A stretch of DNA of 31,316 nucleotides from Desulfobacterales bacterium (GTDB taxonomy: Bacteria > Desulfobacterota > Desulfobacteria > Desulfobacterales > 4be13). The translations under genes and the position numbers were made by a program. The stretch covers positions 12,877 through 44,192 of the forward strand of contig JAOZRQ010000002.1 of NCBI GenBank assembly GCA_029940115.1. The letters run 5' to 3'. Under the pieces are notes generated by a model. The model ran no database searches. It worked only from the letters and a program-made list of their open reading frames with translations, and was not told where the DNA came from. Positions 22,948 to 31,156 of this stretch are shown piece by piece (the stretch's first letter is position 1; each line of letters starts with the position of its first letter).

Positions 22948-23456
22948 TGGGTTCCATTCTGTTATTAACTACGGATGAGTTATAAGTACCTGGCCATATG
23001 TTTTCAGGTGTTTGCATATGAGGGACAACCTTCCCATTGTGAGCCGCAGATGAACGCAGACGGCGGACTCATCCGCGTCCATCCGTGTTCATCCGCGGTT
23101 TGTGAGAGTTGTCCTCCCAAGAAAAATCCCGGAAAACTTTTGGCCGGGTACTTAAGAAGTGTGTTCCATTTTGTTTTGACCACAAGGAGCCTTTAACATA
23201 ATGTCTGATTATAACGCTTTTTGGGGAGGCCGGAATTTGTCCGTGCTCGTGAACATGCTCGTGAAACGTGAACGTGCTCGTGAGACGTGGGCGTGCCCGT
23301 GATCTGACACGTCCGCGTTTACAGGCATGTTCATGAGCACGGGGACGAGTACGGGCGCGGGGACGGGACTCAATCCGTTTCCCGGATGCGTTCCCACGCG
23401 GGGCGTGGGAACGAGATGGTGTTTTGCAAACGAATCTTGGACAAAAAGGCCCAACA
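22948..23456. other. 509-bp repeat-rich intergenic region
   Basis: Contains TATAAGTACCTGGCCATA (22981-22998) and its inverted relative at 23133-23155; a related copy is at 29131-29152. It also holds a CCGCAGATGAACGCAGACGG...CATCCGCGG inverted tract (23043-23100), and tandem and inverted GTGCTCGTGAAC units (23238-23350). No gene is called; frames here follow the repeats. Confidence 0.6.
23389..23413. repeat. 11-bp-stem palindrome upstream of murE
   Basis: CGTTCCCACGC, loop GGG, GCGTGGGAACG. A GTTCCCACGC...GCGTGGGAACG palindrome is common between genes in many bacteria. It ends 43 bases before the murE start. Confidence 0.75.
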
Positions 23457-24944
23457 ATGAAAAAGTTATCCGAATTTGTCTCCCTGCTGGCTCCAGATGA
23501 TGTGCGCTGTTTTGAGGACATTCCCATCGCCGCGATCGTATGCCGGCCTGAAGAATGCCAACCTGAAGAATCCCAAAAGGACGCACTCTATTGTGTGATT
23601 GATGAGTTTCTGGAATACGGGCACTGGGCTGAAGGCGCTGGCCTGTTCGCATCTGCCGCGCCGGAACGCGTGGCCGCTCTGGTGGTTGAAGACCCGATCC
23701 CTGATATGAACTTGCCCCAATTGGTGGTGCGGGACGCGCGGCAGGCAATGGCCCAAGCCGCAAAACATCTTTTCGACTCGCCGGATGAAGGGATGGGCAT
23801 CGTGGGCATCACCGGAACCAACGGCAAGACCACCACCGCGCACTTGACAAATCACCTGCTCACCGCCTGCGGGGAGCGATCCGCGGCCTTGGGGACCCTC
23901 GGATTGCACATCGGAGGGACGAAACATGCGGAAACGATCTATACCACCCCCCTCTCTCCGACACTCTTTGAAACGCTGGCCGAATTGAGGGAGATGGGAG
24001 TCCGTCATCTGACCATGGAGATATCCTCCCACGGGCTCAAACTGGACCGGGTGTTCGGCTTGGATACGGATGTGGCGGTCTTCACCAATTTGACACGGGA
24101 TCACCTTGATTTCCACGAGACCATGGCAGATTACAGGGCCTCGAAGCTGAAACTCTTCACCCGATTGAAGCCCGAGGCCACCGCGGTGGTCAACACAGAT
24201 GATGAGACAGGAAGGGATATCCGCTCCCTCTCCCCCTGCCCGGTGATCGGCTACGGGTGTCATCCCGGGGCGGAACTGCGGGCCGAGGATATGCAGTACG
24301 CCCCCACGGGAACTGCATTCCGTATCGCTTATCAGGGGAGAAGGGCGGCGATCAGGACATCCCTGTTGGGGGATTTCAATGTTTACAACATGCTCGCCGC
24401 ACTCGGCGTGTGTCTCTCCATGGGCATTGATCTGGAGGCATTGGAAGTCGCCTCCCCTTCCCTGACTGGCGCGGCCGGACGAATTGAGCCGGTTCCCTTG
24501 CCTGGCGGGCGGGTGGGGATTGTGGATTATGCCCACACGCCCGATTCCCTGGAAAAAGTCCTTCGGACGCTGCGAGGGATCGGAACGGGTCGGATTGTCA
24601 CCGTGTTCGGCTGCGGGGGGGATCGGGACAGGGGCAAACGCCCGCTCATGGGAGAAACGGTGGCCCGCCTCTCTGACCTCTCTCTAATCACGTCGGATAA
24701 CCCGCGGCGGGAAGATCCCGGCAAGATTATCGAGGATATTCTGGCCGGGATGCCCAAGCCGCGCGTGATGGTGGAGCCGGATCGTCGGAAGGCCATCCGC
24801 TGGGCCTTTGACATGAGCCGTTCAGGTGATATCATCCTCGTGGCCGGCAAGGGCCACGAACCGTATCAGATCATCGGCGATGAGAGATTCCCCTTTGATG
24901 ATCGTGAGGAGTTGAGATGTCTGAGCGAATCGCCAACTGCATGA
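23457..24944 (+). CDS. murE: UDP-MurNAc-L-Ala-D-Glu:meso-diaminopimelate ligase MurE
   Basis: A 495-residue cytoplasmic ligase that adds the third peptide residue to the peptidoglycan precursor, using ATP. ATG at 23457 follows AAAAAGG; a TTG 33 bases upstream is less likely. The ATP-binding GTNGKTTT loop is at ~120-127 (Lys124), preceded by the usual N-terminal uridine-binding domain. Further motifs are YTTPLSPTLFETLAEL, HLTMEISSHGL, FTNLTRDHLDFH and the C-terminal DNPR at 414-417, which marks meso-diaminopimelate specificity. GHEPYQII ends the last domain. The gene is outside a dcw cluster: no murF or mraY follows. Instead it overlaps pgeF, so both are probably co-translated. Confidence 0.96.
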   Translation: MKKLSEFVSLLAPDDVRCFEDIPIAAIVCRPEECQPEESQKDALYCVIDEFLEYGHWAEGAGLFASAAPERVAALVVEDPIPDMNLPQLVVRDARQAMAQAAKHLFDSPDEGMGIVGITGTNGKTTTAHLTNHLLTACGERSAALGTLGLHIGGTKHAETIYTTPLSPTLFETLAELREMGVRHLTMEISSHGLKLDRVFGLDTDVAVFTNLTRDHLDFHETMADYRASKLKLFTRLKPEATAVVNTDDETGRDIRSLSPCPVIGYGCHPGAELRAEDMQYAPTGTAFRIAYQGRRAAIRTSLLGDFNVYNMLAALGVCLSMGIDLEALEVASPSLTGAAGRIEPVPLPGGRVGIVDYAHTPDSLEKVLRTLRGIGTGRIVTVFGCGGDRDRGKRPLMGETVARLSDLSLITSDNPRREDPGKIIEDILAGMPKPRVMVEPDRRKAIRWAFDMSRSGDIILVAGKGHEPYQIIGDERFPFDDREELRCLSESPTA

Positions 24945-25717
24945 CCCGGCGTCACAAGGGGCTGACTTGCCTCTCTCTGCCCGATTTCCCTGTTTGGCAC
25001 GGATTTTTTGCACGGACAGGCGGACGGAGCACCGAGCCATATCATTCATTCAATACCGCTTGGCTCACCGAAGACGATCAGGCTTCGGCAAACCGGGAAA
25101 CACTCTTCCGCACCATGGGGATAGACCATCAGCCGATTCGCATTCTGAACCCCTGTCATGGGGAACGGATTGTCTTCATGGAGGACGCGGAGTGGCAGAC
25201 GCAGAAGCGAGATGTGCTGATCCGAACGGACGCGGCCTTTACACACACGCCGGGAACGTATCTTATCTTCAGCACCGCGGACTGCATCCCCGGGCTGATC
25301 ACGGATGCATCCGCGTCGTTTGCGGGGCTTGTTCACTTGGGATGGCGCAACGTGGTCGACGATTTCACAGAAAAAGTGATCGCATCCCTAGGGACGCGCT
25401 ATCATCAGTCTCCCTCGTCCCTCCGGGTCGCGATCGGCCCGATGATCGGTGCCTGCTGCTATGTGTTCACGGAACCCGAACAAGCGGATGATCCTTTCTG
25501 GAAGCCTTTTCTCCGGAAACAGGGAGAGGGGCAGTACGCGATTGACTTGGCATCCGCATTCAAAGCGCAACTCATGGGATGCGGCGTTCTCCGGGAACAT
25601 ATTCTGGAAGCGGGAATCTGTACCGGGTGCCGGAATGACCTCTTTTTCTCGTGCTACAAAGAAGGGTATCGCTCAGGGAGGTTTCCTGTGCTCATGGGGC
25701 TGAAACTTCAAATGTGA
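24917..25717 (+). CDS. pgeF: Peptidoglycan editing factor PgeF (YfiH/DUF152 family)
   Basis: 266 residues. ATG at 24917 has GAGGAG just upstream and overlaps murE by 28 bases; an ATG at 24941 overlaps the murE stop in ATGA but has no RBS. The metal ligands of the family are present: His81 (NPCHGE), Cys123 (TADC) and His140 (VHLGWR). WHGFFARTGG, FNTAW and AIGPMIGACCYV are further family motifs. E. coli YfiH removes L-Ser wrongly placed at the first position of UDP-MurNAc peptides; some homologues are described as purine nucleoside phosphorylases or polyphenol oxidases. Coupling with murE supports the peptidoglycan role here. The usual HAGWRG is HLGWRN in this protein. Confidence 0.9.
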   Translation: MSERIANCMTRRHKGLTCLSLPDFPVWHGFFARTGGRSTEPYHSFNTAWLTEDDQASANRETLFRTMGIDHQPIRILNPCHGERIVFMEDAEWQTQKRDVLIRTDAAFTHTPGTYLIFSTADCIPGLITDASASFAGLVHLGWRNVVDDFTEKVIASLGTRYHQSPSSLRVAIGPMIGACCYVFTEPEQADDPFWKPFLRKQGEGQYAIDLASAFKAQLMGCGVLREHILEAGICTGCRNDLFFSCYKEGYRSGRFPVLMGLKLQM

Positions 25718-25738
25718 GACAGTTGGCAAAGAAGGCAT

Positions 25739-25797
25739 GACTTTCAGGATCGCAACCGTCTGAAATCACATGCAACCTCATAATCCGTCAGAATCAG
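25739..25797. repeat. ~57-bp intergenic direct repeat, copy 1
   Basis: Begins GACTTTCAGGATCG and ends AATCCGTCAGAATCAG. It matches 27010-27064 in the same orientation, with a more variable middle. The two copies enclose the methyltransferase gene. Confidence 0.7.
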
Positions 25798-25924
25798 CAT
25801 CATTAATAAGGAACGTCAGGATTCTTCATGTCATGGAGGATGCCGACTTTTCTGAAAGAATGCCCAAAAATTTGTTGCACAGATTCAACATATCTGCTAT
25901 TCACATCCTTAGACTGGGTTCACA

Positions 25925-25988
25925 TTTCAGTTTGCAGTTCCGCCTTTAGGCGGTGCGAGACCGCCTGAAGGCGGAACTGCAAACTGAA
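25925..25988. repeat. Long palindrome, TTTGCAGTTCCGCC family, copy 2
   Basis: TTTCAGTTTGCAGTTCCGCC on the left, then TTTAGGCGGT, a GCGAG loop, and the mirror ending CTGCAAACTGAAA. Same family as 19621-19675. The arms differ between copies (CTCTCGG here TTTAGG), with largely matching changes on the other arm, so the palindrome itself seems conserved. It lies in the otherwise empty 25718-26067 spacer. Confidence 0.8.
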
Positions 25989-26067
25989 AAGACTTCCATT
26001 TTCTTGCAACAATTTTCCCAGAATGAGCCCATTTCGTCTGAAGAGTGTGGAAAGACAGGATTCAGAA

Positions 26068-26799
26068 ATGACTTCTTATAACGTGTCAGATTACGGAGAA
26101 AGATTCTCGGATGTCTATGACGATTGGTATCGGACCTATGATCCTGATATGATCGGCACACTGAAGGAACTGGCCCAGGAAGGCCCCGCGTTGGAATTGG
26201 GCATCGGAACCGGACGGATTGCCCTGCCATTGGCAAGAACGGGGGTTGAGGTTCACGGCATTGACGCGTCTCCTTCCATGGTGGCCAGACTCCGGGCCAA
26301 ACCCGGGGGAGACGCCATATCGGTGGCCATGGGCAATTTTGCGGATGTTGATGTGGAAGGCGAATTCTCTCTGATCTTCATCGTGTTCAACACATTCTTC
26401 GGGCTTCCCTCTCAAGATGAGCAGGTCCGCTGTTTCCATCAGGTGGCAAGGCATCTTTCAGAAGGTGGCCTCTTTCTGATTGAGGCGTTTGTGCCTGATA
26501 TTCAACGGTTTGACATGAAGCATGCTGCAAAAATGTCAAAGATGAAGGCGGATGAGATAGCCATTGATGTGCCTGCACATGACGGAGTGAACCAGAGATT
26601 GGATATCCAACGGGTGGTCATCAGCGAAAAAGAGATCCGATTTTACCCGGCAAAGTTTCGCTATGCTTGGCATTCCGAACTGGATCTGATGGCGCGGCTC
26701 GCAGGAATGAATCTGCGCCATCGCTGGGGAAAATGGAACCAAGAGCCGTTTACCTCAACCTCTGAAAAACATGTTTCGGTGTATGAACATGAGGCGTGA
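26068..26799 (+). CDS. Class I SAM-dependent methyltransferase
   Basis: A 243-residue soluble protein. ATG at 26068 follows AGGA; an ATG at 26023 is unlikely because it sits near the palindrome and has no RBS. Motif I is ALELGIGTGRIALPLA at ~40-55, followed by VHGIDASPSMVARLR (motif II acid). Motif IV is replaced by SLIFIVFNTFFGLPSQDEQ, then GGLFLIEAFVPD. This is the layout of small-molecule methyltransferases of the Methyltransf_25 type; the substrate cannot be told. The stop codon lies inside a heptamer repeat, so the last two residues are repeat-derived. Direct repeats at 25739 and 27010 bracket the gene. Confidence 0.9.
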   Translation: MTSYNVSDYGERFSDVYDDWYRTYDPDMIGTLKELAQEGPALELGIGTGRIALPLARTGVEVHGIDASPSMVARLRAKPGGDAISVAMGNFADVDVEGEFSLIFIVFNTFFGLPSQDEQVRCFHQVARHLSEGGLFLIEAFVPDIQRFDMKHAAKMSKMKADEIAIDVPAHDGVNQRLDIQRVVISEKEIRFYPAKFRYAWHSELDLMARLAGMNLRHRWGKWNQEPFTSTSEKHVSVYEHEA

Positions 26800-26848
26800 G
26801 GCGTGAGGCGTGAGACGTGAGGCGTGAAACGTGAGACGTGAAACGTGA
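26791..26848. repeat. Tandem heptamer repeat (GAGGCGT/GAGACGT/GAAACGT)
   Basis: Eight consecutive 7-bp units with A/G changes at two positions. It starts within the last codons of the methyltransferase gene. Similar GTGAGACGTGATGCGTGAG units recur at 27066-27088 at the start of the next gene, and GTGAAACGTGAACGTG at ~23250. The remaining spacer to 27111 holds a CCGCAGATGGACGC...CATCCGCGGTT tract. Confidence 0.8.
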
Positions 26849-27009
26849 CTGGTTCTAACGGTTTTTGTGGTTTTTCGATACGGGCTGAAAACCTGCAAAC
26901 CTCGGATTCATCATGAACCGCAGATGGACGCTGATGGCCTGCGTGCCGGGCTCATCCGCGGTTCGCAGGGGTTTCCCGAACATGTTCCGGCAGGCTGTCC
27001 CTCAGACCC

Positions 27010-27064
27010 GACTTTCAGGATCGTGACTGTCTGAAGTCACCACCACAAAATCCGTCAGAATCAG
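27010..27064. repeat. ~57-bp intergenic direct repeat, copy 2
   Basis: Partner of 25739-25797, with the same ends (GACTTTCAGGATCG and AATCCGTCAGAATCAG). It lies 48 bases before the Hsp70-fusion start. Confidence 0.7.
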
Positions 27065-27111
27065 AAACGTGAGACGTGATGCGTGAGTACCCCAGAACCT
27101 TGGACCAACAA

Positions 27112-29136
27112 ATGGCAATGGACAAATCCCACATTATCGGCATTGACCTTGGAACCACGAATTCGGCGGTCTCCTTTGTGGATCTTCGGACCAAAGAGAA
27201 AGAGATCAAAATATTCAAGATTCCGCAACTGGTAGCGGCGGGGGAATTTTCCGATCTGCCGGTGCTTCCCTCTTTTCTGTATATTCCCGGGAAATATGAC
27301 ATTTCCGAAGACGCGATATCTGTTCCTTGGAAAACGAAAAAAGAATATTTCACAGGTGCGTTTGCCAGAGATCACGGCGCAAAGGTTCCGGCTCGGCTCG
27401 TATCTTCGGCAAAAAGCTGGCTATGCCATCCTGATGCGGATCCCCAAGCGAAAATTCTCCCTCCACGCGCGGAGGACGGAGTTCTCCGATTCTCTCCGGT
27501 TGAGACCCAGGCCGCGTTTTTGGAACATATTCGGGAGGCATGGAACCGCGCCCAAGGGAATGAGGTGAGTCAGCATCTTGAGAACCAGACGTTGCTCATC
27601 ACCGTGCCGGCCTCCTTTGACAAGAACGCCCGGGACCTGACAAGGAAGGCCGCGTCAATGGCCGGCCTGAAAAAGGTGACGTTGCTGGTGGAGCCGCTCG
27701 CCACGTTTTGCAACTGGTTTGCCCGCCACGAACACGATTGGCGCAAGCTGATCACTCCCGGAGAGGTGATCCTTGTCTGCGACGTGGGCGGCGGCACCAC
27801 GGGCTTTGCCCTCATCGCACGGAGAGGATCCGGAGATGCCCCCTTTTTTGAGCCAATCGCAACGAGTGAGCATCTGCTCCTCGGCGGCGACAATATTGAT
27901 CTAACCTTGGTTAGACACATTGAAAAGCGTTTCCTGAAATCCCGACAACGCAACATCTTCACCAGACTCATCCGATATCTCATATCTGGAGGCAAACCTG
28001 AAGAGAAAACGACCTTGGGCAGAGAGATGCGGCAGGCACTCCGCCATGAATGCCGGCGGGCAAAGGAAGTGATCATGAATTATGAGGCCGGATCCGCGAA
28101 GGTTGTCGTCACCGGAGAGGGGAGCCAAGTGGTCGGGGGAACGATTGCCCACACGCTGAGATATCCAGAAGTGAGGCATATCATACTGGAAGGCTTCTTT
28201 CCCTTGACGGACACGGCAGACGGGCCCTCCGTGGAACGGAGGGGCATCACGGAATTCGGGCTTCCATATGAACAAGACCCTGCTGTCACCCGGCATTTGA
28301 GACAATTTCTGGAACAGCAGCGGCCCCATGCGGAAAAACTTTTGAACAGAGCGTTTCGCGGGCCTGATCTGCTTCTTTTCAATGGCGGCTCCTTAAAATC
28401 GAAAACCATTCAAAAACGCATCCGGAAAGCCATCCGCAGATGCTCCAATGGAATAAGCTGGCGTCTGCCGAGGATCCTTGAAAATCCCGATCCGGATATG
28501 TCTGTTGCCGCGGGAGCCGCATCTTACGGCATTTTCAGAATGAGGGGGAAGACTCCGTCAGAGAGCGAAGATGGGTGGATTTTCCATCCCCCTGCCGACA
28601 AGTCTCCCGAAGTTCCGAAAACGGCGAATCGCTTACCTGAACAAGAATCGCACACCGGGTTGATCCGCAAACCGTCAGAGAGAATCATCATGCAACATGT
28701 CTATGTCACCATGGGCATCGGACTGATTCCGATTCCCCTTGTGGATCTGGTCGGTGTGACCACTGTGGAACTGAACCTGATCAGAAGACTGGCAAAATTG
28801 TATGACATCCCCTTTTCCAGAGGGTTCGCAAAGAATCTGACCGCCGCGTTGCTCGGAGGTGTCATCCCTGTGACCATTGGCACAAAACTGACCTTGGGAC
28901 TCTCAAAGGCGATTCCAGTGGCCGGGCAGATGTTCGGAGCGGTCGGCATGTCGGGGGTCAGCGCGGCCTCCACTTATGCCGTGGGGAAAGTATTCAACCG
29001 GCATTTTGCCGAAGGGGGGACCTTTCTCTCGTTTGATCCGGAAAAGGCCGGCGAGTTCTACGCGGAGATGTTTGCGGAGGGCCGGCGCAAAGTGGCTGCC
29101 GATCTCAACGCACGAAAGGGGAAAAAAGGCAAATAA
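27112..29136 (+). CDS. Hsp70-like ATPase fused to a C-terminal DUF697 membrane domain
   Basis: 674 residues from ATG 27112; 27118 and 27079 are alternatives, and none has a strong RBS. The N-terminal ~460 residues form an actin/Hsp70-type ATPase: phosphate 1 loop IGIDLGTTNSAV (Asp12), CDVGGGTTGFALI with Asp224 as phosphate 2, and LLLFNGGSLKS (Asn424-Gly426) as the adenosine motif. The usual Hsp70 substrate-binding domain is missing. After a Pro/Ser/Glu-rich linker, residues ~525-665 match DUF697 (YcjF-like): GIGLIPIPLVDLVGVTTVELNLIRRLAKLY, two hydrophobic glycine-rich helices, and FAEGRRKVAADL at the end. It may be a membrane-tethered Hsp70-like switch. The frame is uninterrupted, so the fusion is not a sequencing join visible here. 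Confidence 0.88.
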   Translation: MAMDKSHIIGIDLGTTNSAVSFVDLRTKEKEIKIFKIPQLVAAGEFSDLPVLPSFLYIPGKYDISEDAISVPWKTKKEYFTGAFARDHGAKVPARLVSSAKSWLCHPDADPQAKILPPRAEDGVLRFSPVETQAAFLEHIREAWNRAQGNEVSQHLENQTLLITVPASFDKNARDLTRKAASMAGLKKVTLLVEPLATFCNWFARHEHDWRKLITPGEVILVCDVGGGTTGFALIARRGSGDAPFFEPIATSEHLLLGGDNIDLTLVRHIEKRFLKSRQRNIFTRLIRYLISGGKPEEKTTLGREMRQALRHECRRAKEVIMNYEAGSAKVVVTGEGSQVVGGTIAHTLRYPEVRHIILEGFFPLTDTADGPSVERRGITEFGLPYEQDPAVTRHLRQFLEQQRPHAEKLLNRAFRGPDLLLFNGGSLKSKTIQKRIRKAIRRCSNGISWRLPRILENPDPDMSVAAGAASYGIFRMRGKTPSESEDGWIFHPPADKSPEVPKTANRLPEQESHTGLIRKPSERIIMQHVYVTMGIGLIPIPLVDLVGVTTVELNLIRRLAKLYDIPFSRGFAKNLTAALLGGVIPVTIGTKLTLGLSKAIPVAGQMFGAVGMSGVSAASTYAVGKVFNRHFAEGGTFLSFDPEKAGEFYAEMFAEGRRKVAADLNARKGKKGK

Positions 29137-29158
29137 GTACTTGGCCATAAATCTTTCT

Positions 29159-29288
29159 GTACTCAGCAGATCGAAAACCTTCGCGGAGCATGTCATTCCG
29201 GGAAAAATCGGAAAGTCGTGTCAGGACCTTCCGATTTTGACCCGGAATCCACCGCGCTCCCAAGCAGAACTTTTCGATCTGCTGGTAC
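29159..29288. repeat. 130-bp complex palindrome after the Hsp70-fusion gene
   Basis: Three nested arm pairs: GTACTCAGCAGATCGAAAA with its mirror at 29271-29288 (one bulged base); CGCGGAGC...ATTCCGGG with CCCGGAAT...GCGCTCC; and AAAATCGGAAAG with CCTTCCGATTTT. A TAAGTACTTGGCCATAA box shared with 22981 and 23133-23155 lies just before it. Probably a non-autonomous mobile repeat that may also end transcription. Confidence 0.7.
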
Positions 29289-29381
29289 TCACTTTTCTCT
29301 CCTTTTCTTGTGTCTTTTGCGCCGTTGTGTGAGACAGAAATCCTGAGAAACTCTTGGTACCTAGACTCAATACCGCTCATC

Positions 29382-31082
29382 ATGCTACAAGAACTTTCCA
29401 TCAAAAATTTTGCCATCATTGACGATCTGCATATCTGCTTTCCCGAGGGCCTGACCATTCTCAGCGGGGAGACCGGCGCGGGGAAATCCATCATCATTCA
29501 CGCGGTGAACCTTCTCTTGGGCAGCCGGGCAGACGCGGGCGTCATTCGCACCGGATCAGACACTGCGGTGCTTGAAGCGCGCTTTCAGGTCTCCCCCGAA
29601 GCCGGGATCGCTGACATTCTGAAGGCACACGGTTTTGATATCTCCGATGGACTCCTGATCCGGCGGATCATCTCCCGCAACGACCGCCACAAGACTTACC
29701 TCAACGGACGCATCTCCACCGTCAAAATGCTGAATTCGATCACTGAGAATCTCGCCAGCATATCCGGGCAGCACGCGCATCAGTTGCTGTTGAAGGAAGA
29801 GCATCATCTGATGATCCTTGACCAGTTCGGGGGGATCCTCCCGTTGCGGGAAAGGGTCGGCAGACGCTATCATGAGATCCTTCCCCTGATCCGGCAATTG
29901 AACGAACTCAGGGTCGTGAAGGCCCGTCAGACCGAGCAGATTGACCTGCTGGAATTCCAGAGGGAGGAGATTCTAAAAGCGGAGATCGTCGCGGGCGAAG
30001 ATGCGGCCCTGGAGCGGGAGAAGGCGATCCTGAAAAATGGGGAGATGCTGTATCAGGCGGTTCACAGCGGGATTGAGGAGCTTTACAGCGCACAGAATGC
30101 CATCGTGGAGCGGCTTGTGGAGGTGAAGAAGCGTCTGGAAAAGGCGTGTGAGATTGATCCTGAGCTCTGTTCCCGGGCCCAGGAACTGGATGACACCACC
30201 TTTCAGATCGAAGATGTCGTTGAGGGGCTGAGGACCTATCTGAGCAACATCCAGATTGATGAGAAACGTCTCGGACAACTAAATGACCGGCTCGACACGC
30301 TCCAGAGGCTGAAACGGAAATACGGCGGCTCCCTTGAGGCGGTGCTTTCCCATCTCGAAGCGGTGGAAGAGGAGCTCGCGGGGATTGAGAACATATCCGA
30401 GACCATTGCCGATCTTGAGGAGAGGCTTTTCAGACTCAAGGAGGAATTCATTCAGATGTCATCGTCGCTCTCCGAAAAGAGGAGAGAGACCTCGGAGATT
30501 CTGGCCCGGAAGGTGGAGGCGGAACTCGACACCCTGAAGATGTCCCAGACAAAGTTTGAGATACTGCTCCAGCCGATCCGGGTCAGCGAAGCCACCGATC
30601 CGTATTTGACCACGGAACAGGGCGCGGTCAATGAGACGGGCATGGACCGGGCCACTTTCATGATTTCGCCGAATGTGGGCGAATCATTGCGGTCTCTAAC
30701 CAGCATCGCGTCCGGAGGGGAGCTCTCACGGGTGGTGCTCGCCCTGAAGGCGATACTGGTGCAGTCCGAATCGGTGGAGACCGTCATTTTCGACGAGGTG
30801 GACGCGGGGATTGGCGGCAGCACGGCCGAGGTGGTGGGGAGAAAGCTCGCGTCCCTTGCCGGCTATCACCAAGTGATCTGCATCACCCATCTGCCCCAGA
30901 TCGCAAAATTCGGGGATCATCATTTCCGAATATCCAAACAGGTCGCATACGGCAGAACCCGAACCACCATTGAACCGCTGGATGACAAGGACCGGGTGCA
31001 GGAGATCGCCAGGATGCTGGGAGGCGTCAAAATGACCCAAGTGACTCTCGACCACGCGCTGGAGATGCTCCGAAGCCGGTAA
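29382..31082 (+). CDS. recN: DNA repair ATPase RecN
   Basis: A 566-residue SMC-like protein for double-strand break repair. ATG at 29382 gives the standard N-terminus MLQELSIKNFAIIDDL; the longer frame to 29310 is not homologous. Walker A is GETGAGKS at 29-36 (Lys35). A central coiled coil spans ~150-400. The ABC signature is SGGELSR near 444, and Walker B is VIFDEVDAGIGG with Asp471-Glu472. The ending QVTLDHALEMLRSR is usual. Length is normal for RecN. No RBS is obvious. No LexA-type box was identified by eye in the leader. Confidence 0.96.
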   Translation: MLQELSIKNFAIIDDLHICFPEGLTILSGETGAGKSIIIHAVNLLLGSRADAGVIRTGSDTAVLEARFQVSPEAGIADILKAHGFDISDGLLIRRIISRNDRHKTYLNGRISTVKMLNSITENLASISGQHAHQLLLKEEHHLMILDQFGGILPLRERVGRRYHEILPLIRQLNELRVVKARQTEQIDLLEFQREEILKAEIVAGEDAALEREKAILKNGEMLYQAVHSGIEELYSAQNAIVERLVEVKKRLEKACEIDPELCSRAQELDDTTFQIEDVVEGLRTYLSNIQIDEKRLGQLNDRLDTLQRLKRKYGGSLEAVLSHLEAVEEELAGIENISETIADLEERLFRLKEEFIQMSSSLSEKRRETSEILARKVEAELDTLKMSQTKFEILLQPIRVSEATDPYLTTEQGAVNETGMDRATFMISPNVGESLRSLTSIASGGELSRVVLALKAILVQSESVETVIFDEVDAGIGGSTAEVVGRKLASLAGYHQVICITHLPQIAKFGDHHFRISKQVAYGRTRTTIEPLDDKDRVQEIARMLGGVKMTQVTLDHALEMLRSR

Positions 31083-31130
31083 AACCGGGACTGGGAACGA
31101 GGGTCAAGCCCAATCCGCCGGATGTGTCAA

Positions 31131-31156
31131 GGGTTAAGGGTTAAGGGTTAAGGGTT
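31131..31156 (+). repeat. GGGTTAA tandem repeat, G-quadruplex candidate
   Basis: Four GGG tracts at 31131, 31138, 31145 and 31152, separated by TTAA: three full 7-bp units plus GGGTT. It lies 49 bases past recN in a 234-bp tail with no other gene before the window edge. Confidence 0.8.
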
